Shown here piece after piece: positions 50,755 to 59,502 of a DNA stretch of 64,000 nt. This DNA is from Sphingomonas japonica (GTDB lineage Bacteria > Pseudomonadota > Alphaproteobacteria > Sphingomonadales > Sphingomonadaceae). How positions within the stretch are numbered: position 1 is the first letter of the stretch; the number at the start of each line of letters is the position of its first letter. A program made the translations under genes and the position numbers. The stretch is from contig NZ_VDYR01000001.1 in assembly GCF_006346325.1 (NCBI RefSeq), positions 1,240,001 through 1,304,000 on the forward strand, in the 5' to 3' direction. The notes beneath the pieces are model-generated. The model searched no databases. It was not told the origin of the DNA and worked only from the letters and a program-made list of their open reading frames with translations.

Positions 50755-51477
50755 TCAGACATTCTTCTGAACAGGTATCGATATAGTTGCCTCCAAGCCG
50801 GAACCCGCGCTCCGATACTGGAGATCACCGCCAACGATCGTACATAACCGCCTAATCAAGCTGGTGCCTTGACCCTCCAAGGTGGCTAGCGCCAAGCCGA
50901 CGCCGTTATCGGTGACCGAAAATTCGATCCCATCGGCCTTACGCTCCAGCGTCACCCAGATGTTTCCGGCATGCCCTGACGGAAATGCGTATTTAAGCGC
51001 GTTTATGATCAGTTCGCTTCCGATCAACGAGATAACACGTCGATATTCAGGAAGTAGCTGAACGTCTTGGAGTGAAAGGGTGAGGCCAATGTCCCTGGTG
51101 CTCCCGAACAGCGCGACCAGCCTCGTCGCGATGGCATCGATCATCGGGGCACAGGGCACCGGCAGTTCCGGCTGGTCCGGAGCGCCAAGTTCGGCATACG
51201 CCCGTGCGAGCGCGCGCGCCGCGGCGCGCGGATTATCACCGACAAGACCGTGCGCCTGACCGAGGTCGAGGGATGCAAGCGAATATGACATTTGAGCGAG
51301 ATTATTCGCCCGGTGCACGGCGTCCGCCGCCCATAACGAGGGGTTCGACTTCCGGGCCGTATGTGCCGAAGTATCGGCTCGTTCCTGCGTGCGACTGAAC
51401 AGGTCCCGAACCATTTGCGGATCCAAGGATAGTGGTCGGTCCGCCGCGTTGCGAGGCCGTCGAATAAACATCGGCAT
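50755..51477 (-). CDS. Compact sensor histidine kinase without a sensor domain
   Basis: 240 residues. A dimerisation/His segment (LWAADAVHRANNLAQMSYSL, with a His-Arg-x-Asn-Asn box like HisKA_2/HWE kinases) precedes a HATPase domain with GSELIINALKYAFPSGHAG, VTDNGVGLA and GQGTSLIRRLCTIVGGDLQ. No PAS, GAF or membrane region is present, so a partner protein probably provides input. No receiver gene is adjacent. Confidence 0.8.
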   Translation of the reverse strand: MPMFIRRPRNAADRPLSLDPQMVRDLFSRTQERADTSAHTARKSNPSLWAADAVHRANNLAQMSYSLASLDLGQAHGLVGDNPRAAARALARAYAELGAPDQPELPVPCAPMIDAIATRLVALFGSTRDIGLTLSLQDVQLLPEYRRVISLIGSELIINALKYAFPSGHAGNIWVTLERKADGIEFSVTDNGVGLALATLEGQGTSLIRRLCTIVGGDLQYRSAGSGLEATISIPVQKNV

Positions 51478-51723
51478 GGCTATTTTCCCCCTGTTGCCAC
51501 GCCAATTTATAGCGTCGATTTGGGGTCATATTGTTCAGGATCAACAATTCTGGATTTTATTGACGAACCGCACCCACCGGCTGTGACATTATTATTTCGT
51601 AGATTGATCGACCCTCTCGCCGTTGCTGGACCATCTTTCCAACGGACTCCGTAACCGCAAGGAAGCACTTTTGTTACGTCGATTACGCGCATCGCGCCGC
51701 AGCGGCGCGACGTTGCGTGTCGA

Positions 51724-52011
51724 CTATGGCCGTTGGGGCAGATCGATCGAGATACTTTCCAGGATCGCCATGAGGAGATGATCCGCCGTCGGCTGGCCGA
51801 CGGGCTCGACGGTCCGGAGCGCGCTGTGCTCCAGTTGAACTTCGATGGCGCTGCGCACGATCTCGATCGCTTCCTCGTGCGTCAGCGCCGATCGCGCCAG
51901 AAGCCCGTGAATCAGGCTTTCGACCAACAGCAGGGCCGCTTCGCCGTGCGGACCGGGCGGAAGCGCTTCCGACACCCGGACGGACACGTTATCATTCTCG
52001 ATTTTCGACAT
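51724..52011 (-). CDS. Hypothetical small acidic protein
   Basis: 95 residues, MSKIENDNVSVRVSEALPPG onward. It is helical and acidic (GEAALLLVESLIHGLLARSA, HEEAIEIVRSAIEVQLEHSA). I recognise it as a type of short conserved protein in sphingomonads but know no function. It is divergent from the Crp/Fnr gene about 175 bases away and might be under its control. Confidence 0.6.
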   Translation of the reverse strand: MSKIENDNVSVRVSEALPPGPHGEAALLLVESLIHGLLARSALTHEEAIEIVRSAIEVQLEHSALRTVEPVGQPTADHLLMAILESISIDLPQRP

Positions 52012-52186
52012 GGTCTCGCCTGAAATTTCAGGCGAAAGCAGAAACCTCCAGCCGTCGATGCCTGTTCAGATGTTCGACGATCCCCGCGACATAGGATTCC
52101 AATAGCAATACCACCATAGGGGACTTAACTTTCAACAATGTTGAAACGCAATATTTCGTGATTGATGAACAGGGTAGACCGCGGCG

Positions 52187-52909
52187 ATGGCCAATCGCTT
52201 CGTTCGAAAATTATCCGGATTTTCGAAGCTTACGCCGGTCGAGATCGCGGCTTTGGAGCGTGAGACCGCGCATCCGCGGAAGTTCGCGGCCCGACAGGAC
52301 CTGATCCGGGAGGGTGACAGACCGGGGCCGGTATTCGTGGTTCTCGACGGCTGGGCCTTTCGCTACAAGATCCTGCCCAGCGGCACGCGCCAGATCACTG
52401 CGTTCCTGATGCCGGGCGACGCGTGTGACCTGCATATCGGCATGCTGGCGGAGATGGATCACAGCATCCAGACCGCGACCCAGGCGCGGGTCGCAACCAT
52501 CGCGCGCGCCGACATGGACCGGCTGCTGAACGATCATCGCGGGATCGCTCAGGCGATGTACGTTTCACAACTGACCGACGAAGGGACGCTGCGCGCATGG
52601 ATCACCAGCATGGGCCGGCGCACCAGTATCGAGCGGGTCGCGCACCTGATCTGCGAACTCTATGCGCGCGCGCACGGCATCGGACTGGTCGATGATACCG
52701 AATTCTCGCTGCCGCTGTCGCAGATCATCCTTGCCGACGCGCTGGGCATGACCCCGGTGCACATCAACCGCGTGCTGAAGGAGCTTCGCCTAGCTGGCGC
52801 GATGACGCTCAGCCGGGGCAGCGTGCTGATCCTGGACCCCGGCAAGCTGGTCCAGATCGCCGGTTTCGACGAGAATTATCTGCATCGCCGGCTTCGCGAG
52901 CCGAGTTAG
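52187..52909 (+). CDS. Crp/Fnr-family transcriptional regulator
   Basis: 240 residues. A cyclic-nucleotide-binding-like domain (about 15-130: FAARQDLIREGDRPGPVFVV, FLMPGDACDLHIGML) and a Crp-type winged helix (about 155-225, with LPLSQIILADALGMTPVHIN and RVLKELRLAGAM). The Fnr iron-sulfur cysteines are absent, so it is not an oxygen sensor of that type. This subgroup is common in sphingomonads. Its end overlaps the convergent esterase gene by 4 bases. Confidence 0.88.
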   Translation: MANRFVRKLSGFSKLTPVEIAALERETAHPRKFAARQDLIREGDRPGPVFVVLDGWAFRYKILPSGTRQITAFLMPGDACDLHIGMLAEMDHSIQTATQARVATIARADMDRLLNDHRGIAQAMYVSQLTDEGTLRAWITSMGRRTSIERVAHLICELYARAHGIGLVDDTEFSLPLSQIILADALGMTPVHINRVLKELRLAGAMTLSRGSVLILDPGKLVQIAGFDENYLHRRLREPS

Positions 52910-53673
52910 ATCGCTGCCGGTCGCGCCGCGCCGACAAGCTCCCAGAATTGCGCGATTCGCCGCGTGGATGAAATCCCGGATTCGAGCATGTTCGCCCCGC
53001 GCACGCCGCACGGCTCGGCTCCGAGCGTCGAGACCGGCGTGCCATGGCCCATGCCGGTGATCCTGTAGTCCTCGATCACGTCGCGCTCCGCCATGTCGCG
53101 CCACACCCGGTGCGGATAGCCGTCGATCATGTCGGTACGGTCCGGAAGGACGCCGACCCCGTGGATCGGCCGCCATTGTTCGAAGATCAGTTCGGCGTTC
53201 GAATCGTCCACCGTCCGGTCGGCGCTGCCGTGCCAGATCGACAGCGTTGGCCAGGGACCCGGATGATCGGTTGCAGACCCCACCAGGCCGGAAAGCGTCG
53301 CGGCGGTCGCACTGCCGATTCCGCGCATCCGGTTGATCGCGCCCAGCAACGTCGTCGCTGATCGAAATGGCAGGCCGGCAATTATCGCGCCGCCGGCAAA
53401 CACCTCTGGATAGGTGGCAAGCATCACCGACGTCATCGCGCCGCCCGCCGACAGCCCGGTGACGAAGATACGGGCCGGATCGATAGGGTAAGCGCGCTGT
53501 ACGGCGTCGATCATCTGGCGGATCGATTCCGGCTCTCCGCCGGCGCGGCGGCTGTCGCCGCGCTGGTACCAGTTGAAGCAGCGGTTGAAATTGTTTCGCC
53601 GCGCCTGTTCGGGAAGGAGCACTGCGAACCCGTTCTCGCGCGCAAGCCGCGACCATCCCGCACCGCGGTCATA
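52906..53673 (-). pseudogene. PHB-depolymerase-type esterase, 5' end deleted
   Basis: The minus strand from about 53673 reads DYDRGAGWSRLARENGFAVL and LPEQARRNNFNRCFNWYQRG, then the nucleophile motif VTGLSAGGAMTSVMLATYPE, acid region SIWHGSADRTVDDSNAE and His in GMGHGTPVST, all of the poly(3-hydroxybutyrate) depolymerase-like (CE1) family. The N-terminal segment, including the HGCTQ oxyanion strand and any signal peptide, is missing beyond the junction. An internal ATG at 53622 would give 238 residues, but the protein would lack an essential strand. Confidence 0.82.
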
Positions 53674-53675
53674 GT

Positions 53676-54326
53676 CAGATGTTCCGTGCCAACGACCATG
53701 TCGTGATCGAGGGCAATGAGGGAAGAGTGGTCCGCCTGACCAGCCGCGCCACGATCCTGATGACGCTCGAGGGCAATCACCTTCGCATTCCCAATTCGAC
53801 CGTCTTCAAGGCGGTAATCTTGAATTACACGCGCAATCCCGAACGGCGGTTCGAGTTCGATCTGGGGATCGACGCCGAGGACGATCCCGTCGATGCGATG
53901 ACGGTCGGCTTGGCGGCGATCGGCGACATGGCTTTCGTGCTTAATACGCCCGCCCCCACCGCAATCATTTGCGAGATGGGCGATTCAAACATCGTGCTGC
54001 GCTTCTTCGGCTGGGTGGATCAGACGCGAACCGATTTTCTCACCGGTCGAAGCTTGGCGCTCGACACCGCCAAACGCGCGCTCGAGAGCGCAGGTTTTGC
54101 GCTACCCGAACCGATCTATCGCCTCCGCTTCGACCAGGCCCCGACCTTTGAGCTCCCGCAGCCAGGGAAGCGGGCGGAGCGTCACGGCAAGCCGCCGGTT
54201 CGAATGCAACGCGACACCATTGCGCAAGATACATTGCCCGATGCACATGTCGCCAAATTGGTCGATGAAGAACGCGCCGAAACCAAGGGCGGCGACCTGC
54301 TCGATACCCGTCGTCCGATCGAATAA
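53676..54326 (+). pseudogene. MscS-family mechanosensitive channel, 5' end deleted
   Basis: The visible part begins FRANDHVVIEGNEGRVVRLT, the beta domain just after the pore helix of MscS, then continues through ILMTLEGNHLRIPNSTVFKA and NYTRNPERRFEFDLGI to a C-terminal domain with AKRALESAGFALPEPIYR. All transmembrane helices and the pore are missing. The cut point coincides with the 5' loss of the divergently placed esterase gene. A product from ATG 53679 (215 residues) would be a soluble fragment with no channel function. Confidence 0.8.
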
Positions 54327-54427
54327 ACCATTCGATTGCCTGCAGTTCGCGCGTCGATAGACCGAGCGGAAATATCGACAAGGCGCTGGCAGGCGGATCG
54401 ATCCGCGGTGTGAGCGGTTGGTTTTCC

Positions 54428-55978
54428 ATGCACCTATCAAAACTCTACCGCTCGACTTCCTTGGTTGCCCTGATGCTTACCCCAATAGGTGTTCTTGGGT
54501 TGGCAAATACTGCCGTCGCTATGCAGCAACAAAATGTTCAAGTTGCGCCTGATTCTATCGACGAAAGCGCGTTGCGATCCGCTGCCGAAGCGGCGGGGGT
54601 AAGTGACGTCTATGTCGCGCACGACTGGAAACCGCTCTGGACCCAATCGACCGCCGACGAACTGGACAGGCTGGTCGCCGAGCGGCGGCGTCACGGACTT
54701 GATCGCGTCGCGATCTCGGTTGCGGAAGTGGCGGACAAAAGCCCGGCCCAGCGCGACGTCGCTCGCACGTCGACCGCGCTACGCTATGCAAAGGCATTGG
54801 CGCAGGGCAGTGTCGATCCGACATCGCTGCATGAGGTTTATACCTTCCCCAGGCCCGACAACGACCTTACCGCCGGGCTGGAGCAGGCGGCATCGGACGG
54901 TACATTGGCCGATTGGTTTGGCGGGCTGGCCCCGCAAAATGCCGAATATTCGAAACTTTCCGATGCCTATGTGCGATATCGGCAGGAGGCGGAAAGCGCT
55001 GACGCAAGCCGGATCGCGGATTCTGGGCTGATCGAGATAGGCGATACTGACGCGCGCGTGCCGGCGATCCTCGAGCAGCTTCGCGCAAACGGCTATCTTT
55101 CGACGGAGCCAAAGTCAGGCGAAGCCGCACAGACCTATGACGACCAGATGGCCGATGCCATCCGTCGCCTGCAGGCCGAATATGGCATTGCCGATGACGG
55201 GGTAATTGGTCGTGATACGCTGACCGTTCTCAACCTGGGGCCGCGCGATCGTGCCCGTGCGCTGGCAGTCGCATTGGAGCGGCGGCGCTGGCTGGCGCGG
55301 TCACCGGCGGCGACGCGAATCGACGTCAACGCCGCTGCCGCCCGAATGCGGTATTTTCGTGACGGCAACCGTACCGACAGCCGAAAGGTCATCGTCGGCG
55401 AGCCGGGCAATGAAACGCCCGCGCTGCTGTCGCCGATATACCGGCTGGTGGCCAACCCCACCTGGACGGTTCCCAAGTCGATCCAGAACGGCGAGCTGTC
55501 AGGCGTAAGCCAAGGCTATCTGGATAGCCGCAACATGGCGATCCAGGGCGGCTGGATTGTGCAGCAACCCGGCCCCGACAATGCGCTCGGGCTGGTCAAG
55601 TTCGACATGCAGAACCAGCACGCCATCTATCTGCATGACACGTCATCCCCCGAGCTGTTCGACCAAAGCCAGCGCCAGTTGAGCCATGGTTGTGTTCGCG
55701 TCGAGGACGCGCTGGGCTTCGCGCAGATGCTCGCCGAACAGCAAGGCATCACCGACGAATGGGAGAAGGCACGGGGCTCGGGCAACGAGACCTTCGTTCC
55801 GCTGCCCGAGCATATTCCGGTGCGGCTGCTATACCATAATGTTTTCGTCGATGACGCCGGCGCGGTGGCGTTCCGCACCGATCCCTATGGCTGGAACGAT
55901 CCCATCGCCCAGGCGCTCGGGTTCGAGAAATCGAACACGAGACGATCGAACGCCAAAGGTGCCGATGTCGGCCCTTGA
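54428..55978 (+). CDS. L,D-transpeptidase (YkuD family, YcbB-like)
   Basis: About 516 residues. A signal segment (SLVALMLTPIGVLGLANTAV, cleaved near AVA) sends it to the periplasm. A scaffold region is followed by a peptidoglycan-binding-like helix set (AIRRLQAEYGIADDGVIGRD), and the YkuD catalytic domain (about 330-470) has HAIYLHDTSSPELF and the catalytic SHGCVRVEDAL with Cys. It should form 3-3 cross-links in peptidoglycan or attach proteins to it. An ATG at 54410 would add six residues. Confidence 0.88.
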   Translation: MHLSKLYRSTSLVALMLTPIGVLGLANTAVAMQQQNVQVAPDSIDESALRSAAEAAGVSDVYVAHDWKPLWTQSTADELDRLVAERRRHGLDRVAISVAEVADKSPAQRDVARTSTALRYAKALAQGSVDPTSLHEVYTFPRPDNDLTAGLEQAASDGTLADWFGGLAPQNAEYSKLSDAYVRYRQEAESADASRIADSGLIEIGDTDARVPAILEQLRANGYLSTEPKSGEAAQTYDDQMADAIRRLQAEYGIADDGVIGRDTLTVLNLGPRDRARALAVALERRRWLARSPAATRIDVNAAAARMRYFRDGNRTDSRKVIVGEPGNETPALLSPIYRLVANPTWTVPKSIQNGELSGVSQGYLDSRNMAIQGGWIVQQPGPDNALGLVKFDMQNQHAIYLHDTSSPELFDQSQRQLSHGCVRVEDALGFAQMLAEQQGITDEWEKARGSGNETFVPLPEHIPVRLLYHNVFVDDAGAVAFRTDPYGWNDPIAQALGFEKSNTRRSNAKGADVGP

Positions 55979-56042
55979 GTTGCCCATCTACGGGATCGCC
56001 GCGCGTATCCGATCGACCCTGCAACCTTCCAAAGGAATCCTT

Positions 56043-56327
56043 ATGAACAAGCTTACCCTCGGCCTTGCCGCGCTGACGACCCTCACGCTGGCCGCGTGCA
56101 ACGATAGCCCGTCCGAAAACCTGGCCGACCGCGTCGAAAACGCTGCCGGCACCCGCGCCGATAATCTCGACACGCAGGCCGACATGCTCGAAAACCGCGC
56201 CGAGCAGATCCGCGATACCGGCGAATATCGCGCCGACGCGATCGAGGCCGCCGACATGAATGTCGCAGGCATGTCGCAGGAACAGCGCGATGCGATTGTC
56301 GCCAACGAAGCGGCTGCAGTCCGCTGA
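56043..56327 (+). CDS. Small lipoprotein, helical
   Basis: 94 residues from MNKLTLGLAALTTLTLAACN, a classic lipobox (LAAC, Cys19). The mature part is a single charged helical region with heptad-like spacing (NLADRVENAAGTRADNLDTQ, ADMLENRAEQIRDTG) ending ANEAAAVR. It resembles small outer-membrane lipoproteins of sphingomonads of unknown role. It follows the L,D-transpeptidase by 64 bases and may be co-transcribed, though it is not a Braun-type lipoprotein (no C-terminal Lys). Confidence 0.8.
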   Translation: MNKLTLGLAALTTLTLAACNDSPSENLADRVENAAGTRADNLDTQADMLENRAEQIRDTGEYRADAIEAADMNVAGMSQEQRDAIVANEAAAVR

Positions 56328-56387
56328 CGTGACGCGCGTTGACGCCCGCATGATTGCTTCCGGTCTCATTGACGCGTTTGGCCGGTA

Positions 56388-57800
56388 ATGCGGGCGACAA
56401 TTCTTCGCCTTGGTGACCAGTTGCGGCAAAGCTACTGGTTTCTGCCGACGATTATGGCGATCGCCGCGGTGCTGCTCGCCGGCGGGATGATCTGGCTCGA
56501 TACCTATGTCGGGTCGGACTGGATGGACGATTTCGCCTGGCTGACCGCGTCGCGTCCAAGCGGCGCGCGTCAGGTACTGTCGTCGATCGGCGGATCGATG
56601 ATCACCGTCGCGGGCACCGTCTTTTCGGTGACCATCGCGGCGGTGGTCTATGCTTCGGGCCAATATGGTCCGCGCCTGCTCAGCAATTTCATGAGCGATC
56701 GCGGCAACCAGCTGACGCTGGGCACATTCATCGCCACCTTTCTCTATTGCCTAGTCGTACTGCGCACCGTGCGGTCTGCCGACGAATCAGCGGGTGCCAG
56801 CTTCGTCCCGAACCTCGCATTGCTGGTCGGGGTGTTTCTGGCGATCTGTTCGATCGCGGTACTGATTTTCTTCATCCACCATGTCCCCAGCAAGATCCAC
56901 ATCAACAACGTGATCGAGGATATCGGTCGGCGTCTGCTGAAGGAAATCGACGAGCGCTTTCCCAAAACCATCGGCGGCGGCCCTGCCGAAGGTACAAACT
57001 CAGCCGAAGCGCTTCGCGTGCCCGCCACCTTCCGCGAAGGGGCGTCCGCCGAGGACGGGCAACAGCGGCAGCTGATCCGCACCAAGCACACTGGCTACGT
57101 CCAGTTGATCGAGAGTGATGCGATCATCGATCTGGCGAAACGCCACGATCTGGTCCTGCGCCTCCAATATCAGCCCGGCGATTTCGCCCATACCGGCCGC
57201 GTATTGGCCGAAGCGTGGCCGATGGACAGTTGCGACGACAAGACCGTGGCCGCGATCCGCGCAACGTTCGCGTTCGGCGCGCGACGCTCGGCGCTGCAGG
57301 ATCTGCGCTTCCTGATCGACGAATTGGTCGAGATTGCCGCTCGCGCGCTGTCACCCGGCGTGAACGATCCCTTCACCGCGGTCACCTGCCTCGACTGGTT
57401 GAGCGCTGGCATGTCGGGCCTGGCCCAGCGGCAGTTGCCGTCGCATCTGCGGCTCGATGACGAGGGCGCGTTGCGGCTGATCGCACACCCGCTAACCTTT
57501 ACGAATTTCATCGATCGTTCGTTCGGCGCGCTGGTGCAATATTGCGCGACCGACATGGTCGCGTCGCTGCGCTACATTCGCGCCCTGGGCGAGATATCGC
57601 TCGACTGCGACGACCCAAAGCGCATCGAGACGCTACGCACCTATCTCGACCGGCTCGACACGCTGGCGGAGGAGGGCATGACCGGCTTCAACCTGTCGCG
57701 CGTGCGCGAGCGTTCGAGCGAACTCAGCCGCGCGCTTGCCGAGCCCGACTATAAGCGACGGCTGCGCGATAGTAACGCATGGCTAGGCGGCACCGCTTGA
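56388..57800 (+). CDS. DUF2254 family membrane protein
   Basis: 470 residues. Four membrane helices in the first 165 residues (about 17-38, 64-90, 108-128, 138-162) precede a cytoplasmic or periplasmic domain. Family features include GGSMITVAGTVFSVTIAAVV, YGPRLLSNFMSDRGNQLTLG, FIHHVPSKIHINNVI and ALSPGVNDPFTAVTCLDWL. The function is unknown. It starts 61 bases after the lipoprotein gene, in the same direction. Confidence 0.88.
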   Translation: MRATILRLGDQLRQSYWFLPTIMAIAAVLLAGGMIWLDTYVGSDWMDDFAWLTASRPSGARQVLSSIGGSMITVAGTVFSVTIAAVVYASGQYGPRLLSNFMSDRGNQLTLGTFIATFLYCLVVLRTVRSADESAGASFVPNLALLVGVFLAICSIAVLIFFIHHVPSKIHINNVIEDIGRRLLKEIDERFPKTIGGGPAEGTNSAEALRVPATFREGASAEDGQQRQLIRTKHTGYVQLIESDAIIDLAKRHDLVLRLQYQPGDFAHTGRVLAEAWPMDSCDDKTVAAIRATFAFGARRSALQDLRFLIDELVEIAARALSPGVNDPFTAVTCLDWLSAGMSGLAQRQLPSHLRLDDEGALRLIAHPLTFTNFIDRSFGALVQYCATDMVASLRYIRALGEISLDCDDPKRIETLRTYLDRLDTLAEEGMTGFNLSRVRERSSELSRALAEPDYKRRLRDSNAWLGGTA

Positions 57801-57842
57801 CGACGCGGTCGGCGCGAACATCAGACCAGAAAGAGATCGCCC

Positions 57843-58346
57843 ATGTTTTTCGATGATTGGCAAGGTTTGCTGCGCGTCCTTGTCGTAGGGACGATTGCCT
57901 ATGCGGCGGTGATCGCGATCCTGCGGGTCAGTGGCAAGCGAACGCTGGCAAAGATGAACGCCTTCGACCTGGTCGTCACGGTCGCACTGGGTTCGACGCT
58001 ATCGTCGGTCCTGCTATCGAAGGACGTTGCCTTGGCCGAAGGCGTTCTTGGGCTGATGCTGCTGACGTGCCTGCAGTTCGGCATAGCCTGGGCATCGATC
58101 CGGTCGCGCACGGCCGAGGCGGTTGCCAAATCGAACGCGCGCATGCTGCTGAAGGACGGGGTTATCGACAAACAAGCGCTCAAGGACGAGCGCGTGACCC
58201 ACGAGGAATTGCTGGCTGCGGTGCGTGGCGGTGGCCTGGGCGGTCTGGAACTGGCGGCGGCAGTCGTTCTAGAAACCGACGGAAGCTTCAGCGTCATTCC
58301 GAGTGCGCAGGCGGGGTCGCGTAGTGCGTTTCCCGGATCGTCCTGA
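57843..58346 (+). CDS. DUF421 (YetF-like) membrane protein
   Basis: 167 residues. Three N-terminal membrane helices (about 8-28, 38-58, 62-85) and a soluble DUF421 domain: RVSGKRTLAKMNAFDLVVTV and ALGSTLSSVLLSKDVALAEG are the family signatures, followed by VVLETDGSFSVIPSA. YetF-like proteins are of unknown function in the inner membrane. It follows DUF2254 by 42 bases in the same direction. Confidence 0.88.
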   Translation: MFFDDWQGLLRVLVVGTIAYAAVIAILRVSGKRTLAKMNAFDLVVTVALGSTLSSVLLSKDVALAEGVLGLMLLTCLQFGIAWASIRSRTAEAVAKSNARMLLKDGVIDKQALKDERVTHEELLAAVRGGGLGGLELAAAVVLETDGSFSVIPSAQAGSRSAFPGSS

Positions 58347-58422
58347 GGGCAATGCCATCCGATCAACGCTACCGCCAGTATACCAAGGTTGGTCTGAGTA
58401 TATCGGCCGCTATGGTGGCCCT

Positions 58423-59502
58423 ATGACCAAGCTGTTGCCGAGAATTGCCATCCTTTCTGCCTGCGTGGCGTTGAGTGCGTGCGGATCCGATGAACCAGCG
58501 ACATCCGAAACCGTCCCCATCCGCGTGGTCGCCCAAGCGGTGCAAATGGTCGCCGAGCAGGCCAAGGTAGAGGCGATCGGCACCGCGCGCGCGGCGACTG
58601 CCGCCGACTTGTTTCCCGAAGCATCGGGGCTCGTCACCGCTGTGCGTTTCACCGCGGGCGATTATGTGAGAAGCGGTGCCCCGCTGGTGCAGCTCGATGA
58701 CCGGCGCGAACAGCTCGCGGTGCGCTTGGCCGGCGTCGCGGTCGCCGAGGCCGATCAGTTGCTCGGTCGCTATCGCAGGATCGAGGATACCGGCGCGCTG
58801 TCGGCCAGCCAGATCGAGGCGGGGGTGACCGCGTTGCAATCGGCGCAGATCGAGCTTGAACAGGCCAAGGTTGCGCTCGCCGACCGCACCGTCCGCGCGC
58901 CCTTTTCAGGCCATATGGGGATACCCCAGATCGATCGCGGCGATCGCGTGACGCCGACGACGCTGATCGCCACCATCGACGATCGTACGCGTCTGTTCGT
59001 CGATTTTCCTGCGCCCGAGGCGTTGTTCGGGCGCCTGCGTCCCGGCGCGGTGGTGACGCTGGTCCCCTATTCGGATCCCGGTCGCACGATCGACGCGAGG
59101 GTCGAGGCGGTCGACAGCTCGATCGTCGCCGATACCCGCAGCTTCACCGTCCGCACCGTAATTCCCAATCGCGACGACGCGTATCGGCCCGGCATGAGCT
59201 TTCGCGCCAACTTCGCATCGCCCGGGCGGACTCGCCTGGCGGTGCCCGAAAGCGCGGTCGTGTGGGGTGGCGACGGATCCTATCTTTGGACAGTGCGGGA
59301 TGGCGTCGCCCGCCGGGTGCCGATGACGATCGCCGCCCGGCGCGACGGGCTGGTGCTGTTCACTGGCACGCTGCGGCAGGGCGACCGGATCATCGTCGAA
59401 GGCGTGCAGAAGGTGCGCGAGGGCCAGCGCGTCGAACTTGTTGCCCGGCCGTCACAGCCGGCGCAACGTGCGGTGGTCCGGGCTTCGGGGGAAGCGCAGT
59501 GA
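58423..59502 (+). CDS. RND efflux periplasmic adaptor (membrane fusion protein)
   Basis: 359 residues from MTKLLPRIAILSACVALSAC, a lipoprotein signal ending in SAC. The adaptor has a lipoyl half-motif (ASGLVTAVRFTAGDYVRSGA), an alpha-hairpin (QIEAGVTALQSAQIELEQAK), the second lipoyl half (APFSGHMGIPQIDRGDRVTP) and beta-barrel segments (ESAVVWGGDGSYLWTVRDGV). It links the inner-membrane pump to the outer-membrane channel. Its stop overlaps the pump start (GTGA). Confidence 0.9.
   Translation: MTKLLPRIAILSACVALSACGSDEPATSETVPIRVVAQAVQMVAEQAKVEAIGTARAATAADLFPEASGLVTAVRFTAGDYVRSGAPLVQLDDRREQLAVRLAGVAVAEADQLLGRYRRIEDTGALSASQIEAGVTALQSAQIELEQAKVALADRTVRAPFSGHMGIPQIDRGDRVTPTTLIATIDDRTRLFVDFPAPEALFGRLRPGAVVTLVPYSDPGRTIDARVEAVDSSIVADTRSFTVRTVIPNRDDAYRPGMSFRANFASPGRTRLAVPESAVVWGGDGSYLWTVRDGVARRVPMTIAARRDGLVLFTGTLRQGDRIIVEGVQKVREGQRVELVARPSQPAQRAVVRASGEAQ

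Noticed and set aside
59262..59498. N-terminal extension of the RND pump
   Set aside because: It lies wholly inside the adaptor gene; the GTG at 59499 overlapping the adaptor stop gives the normal pump N-terminus.
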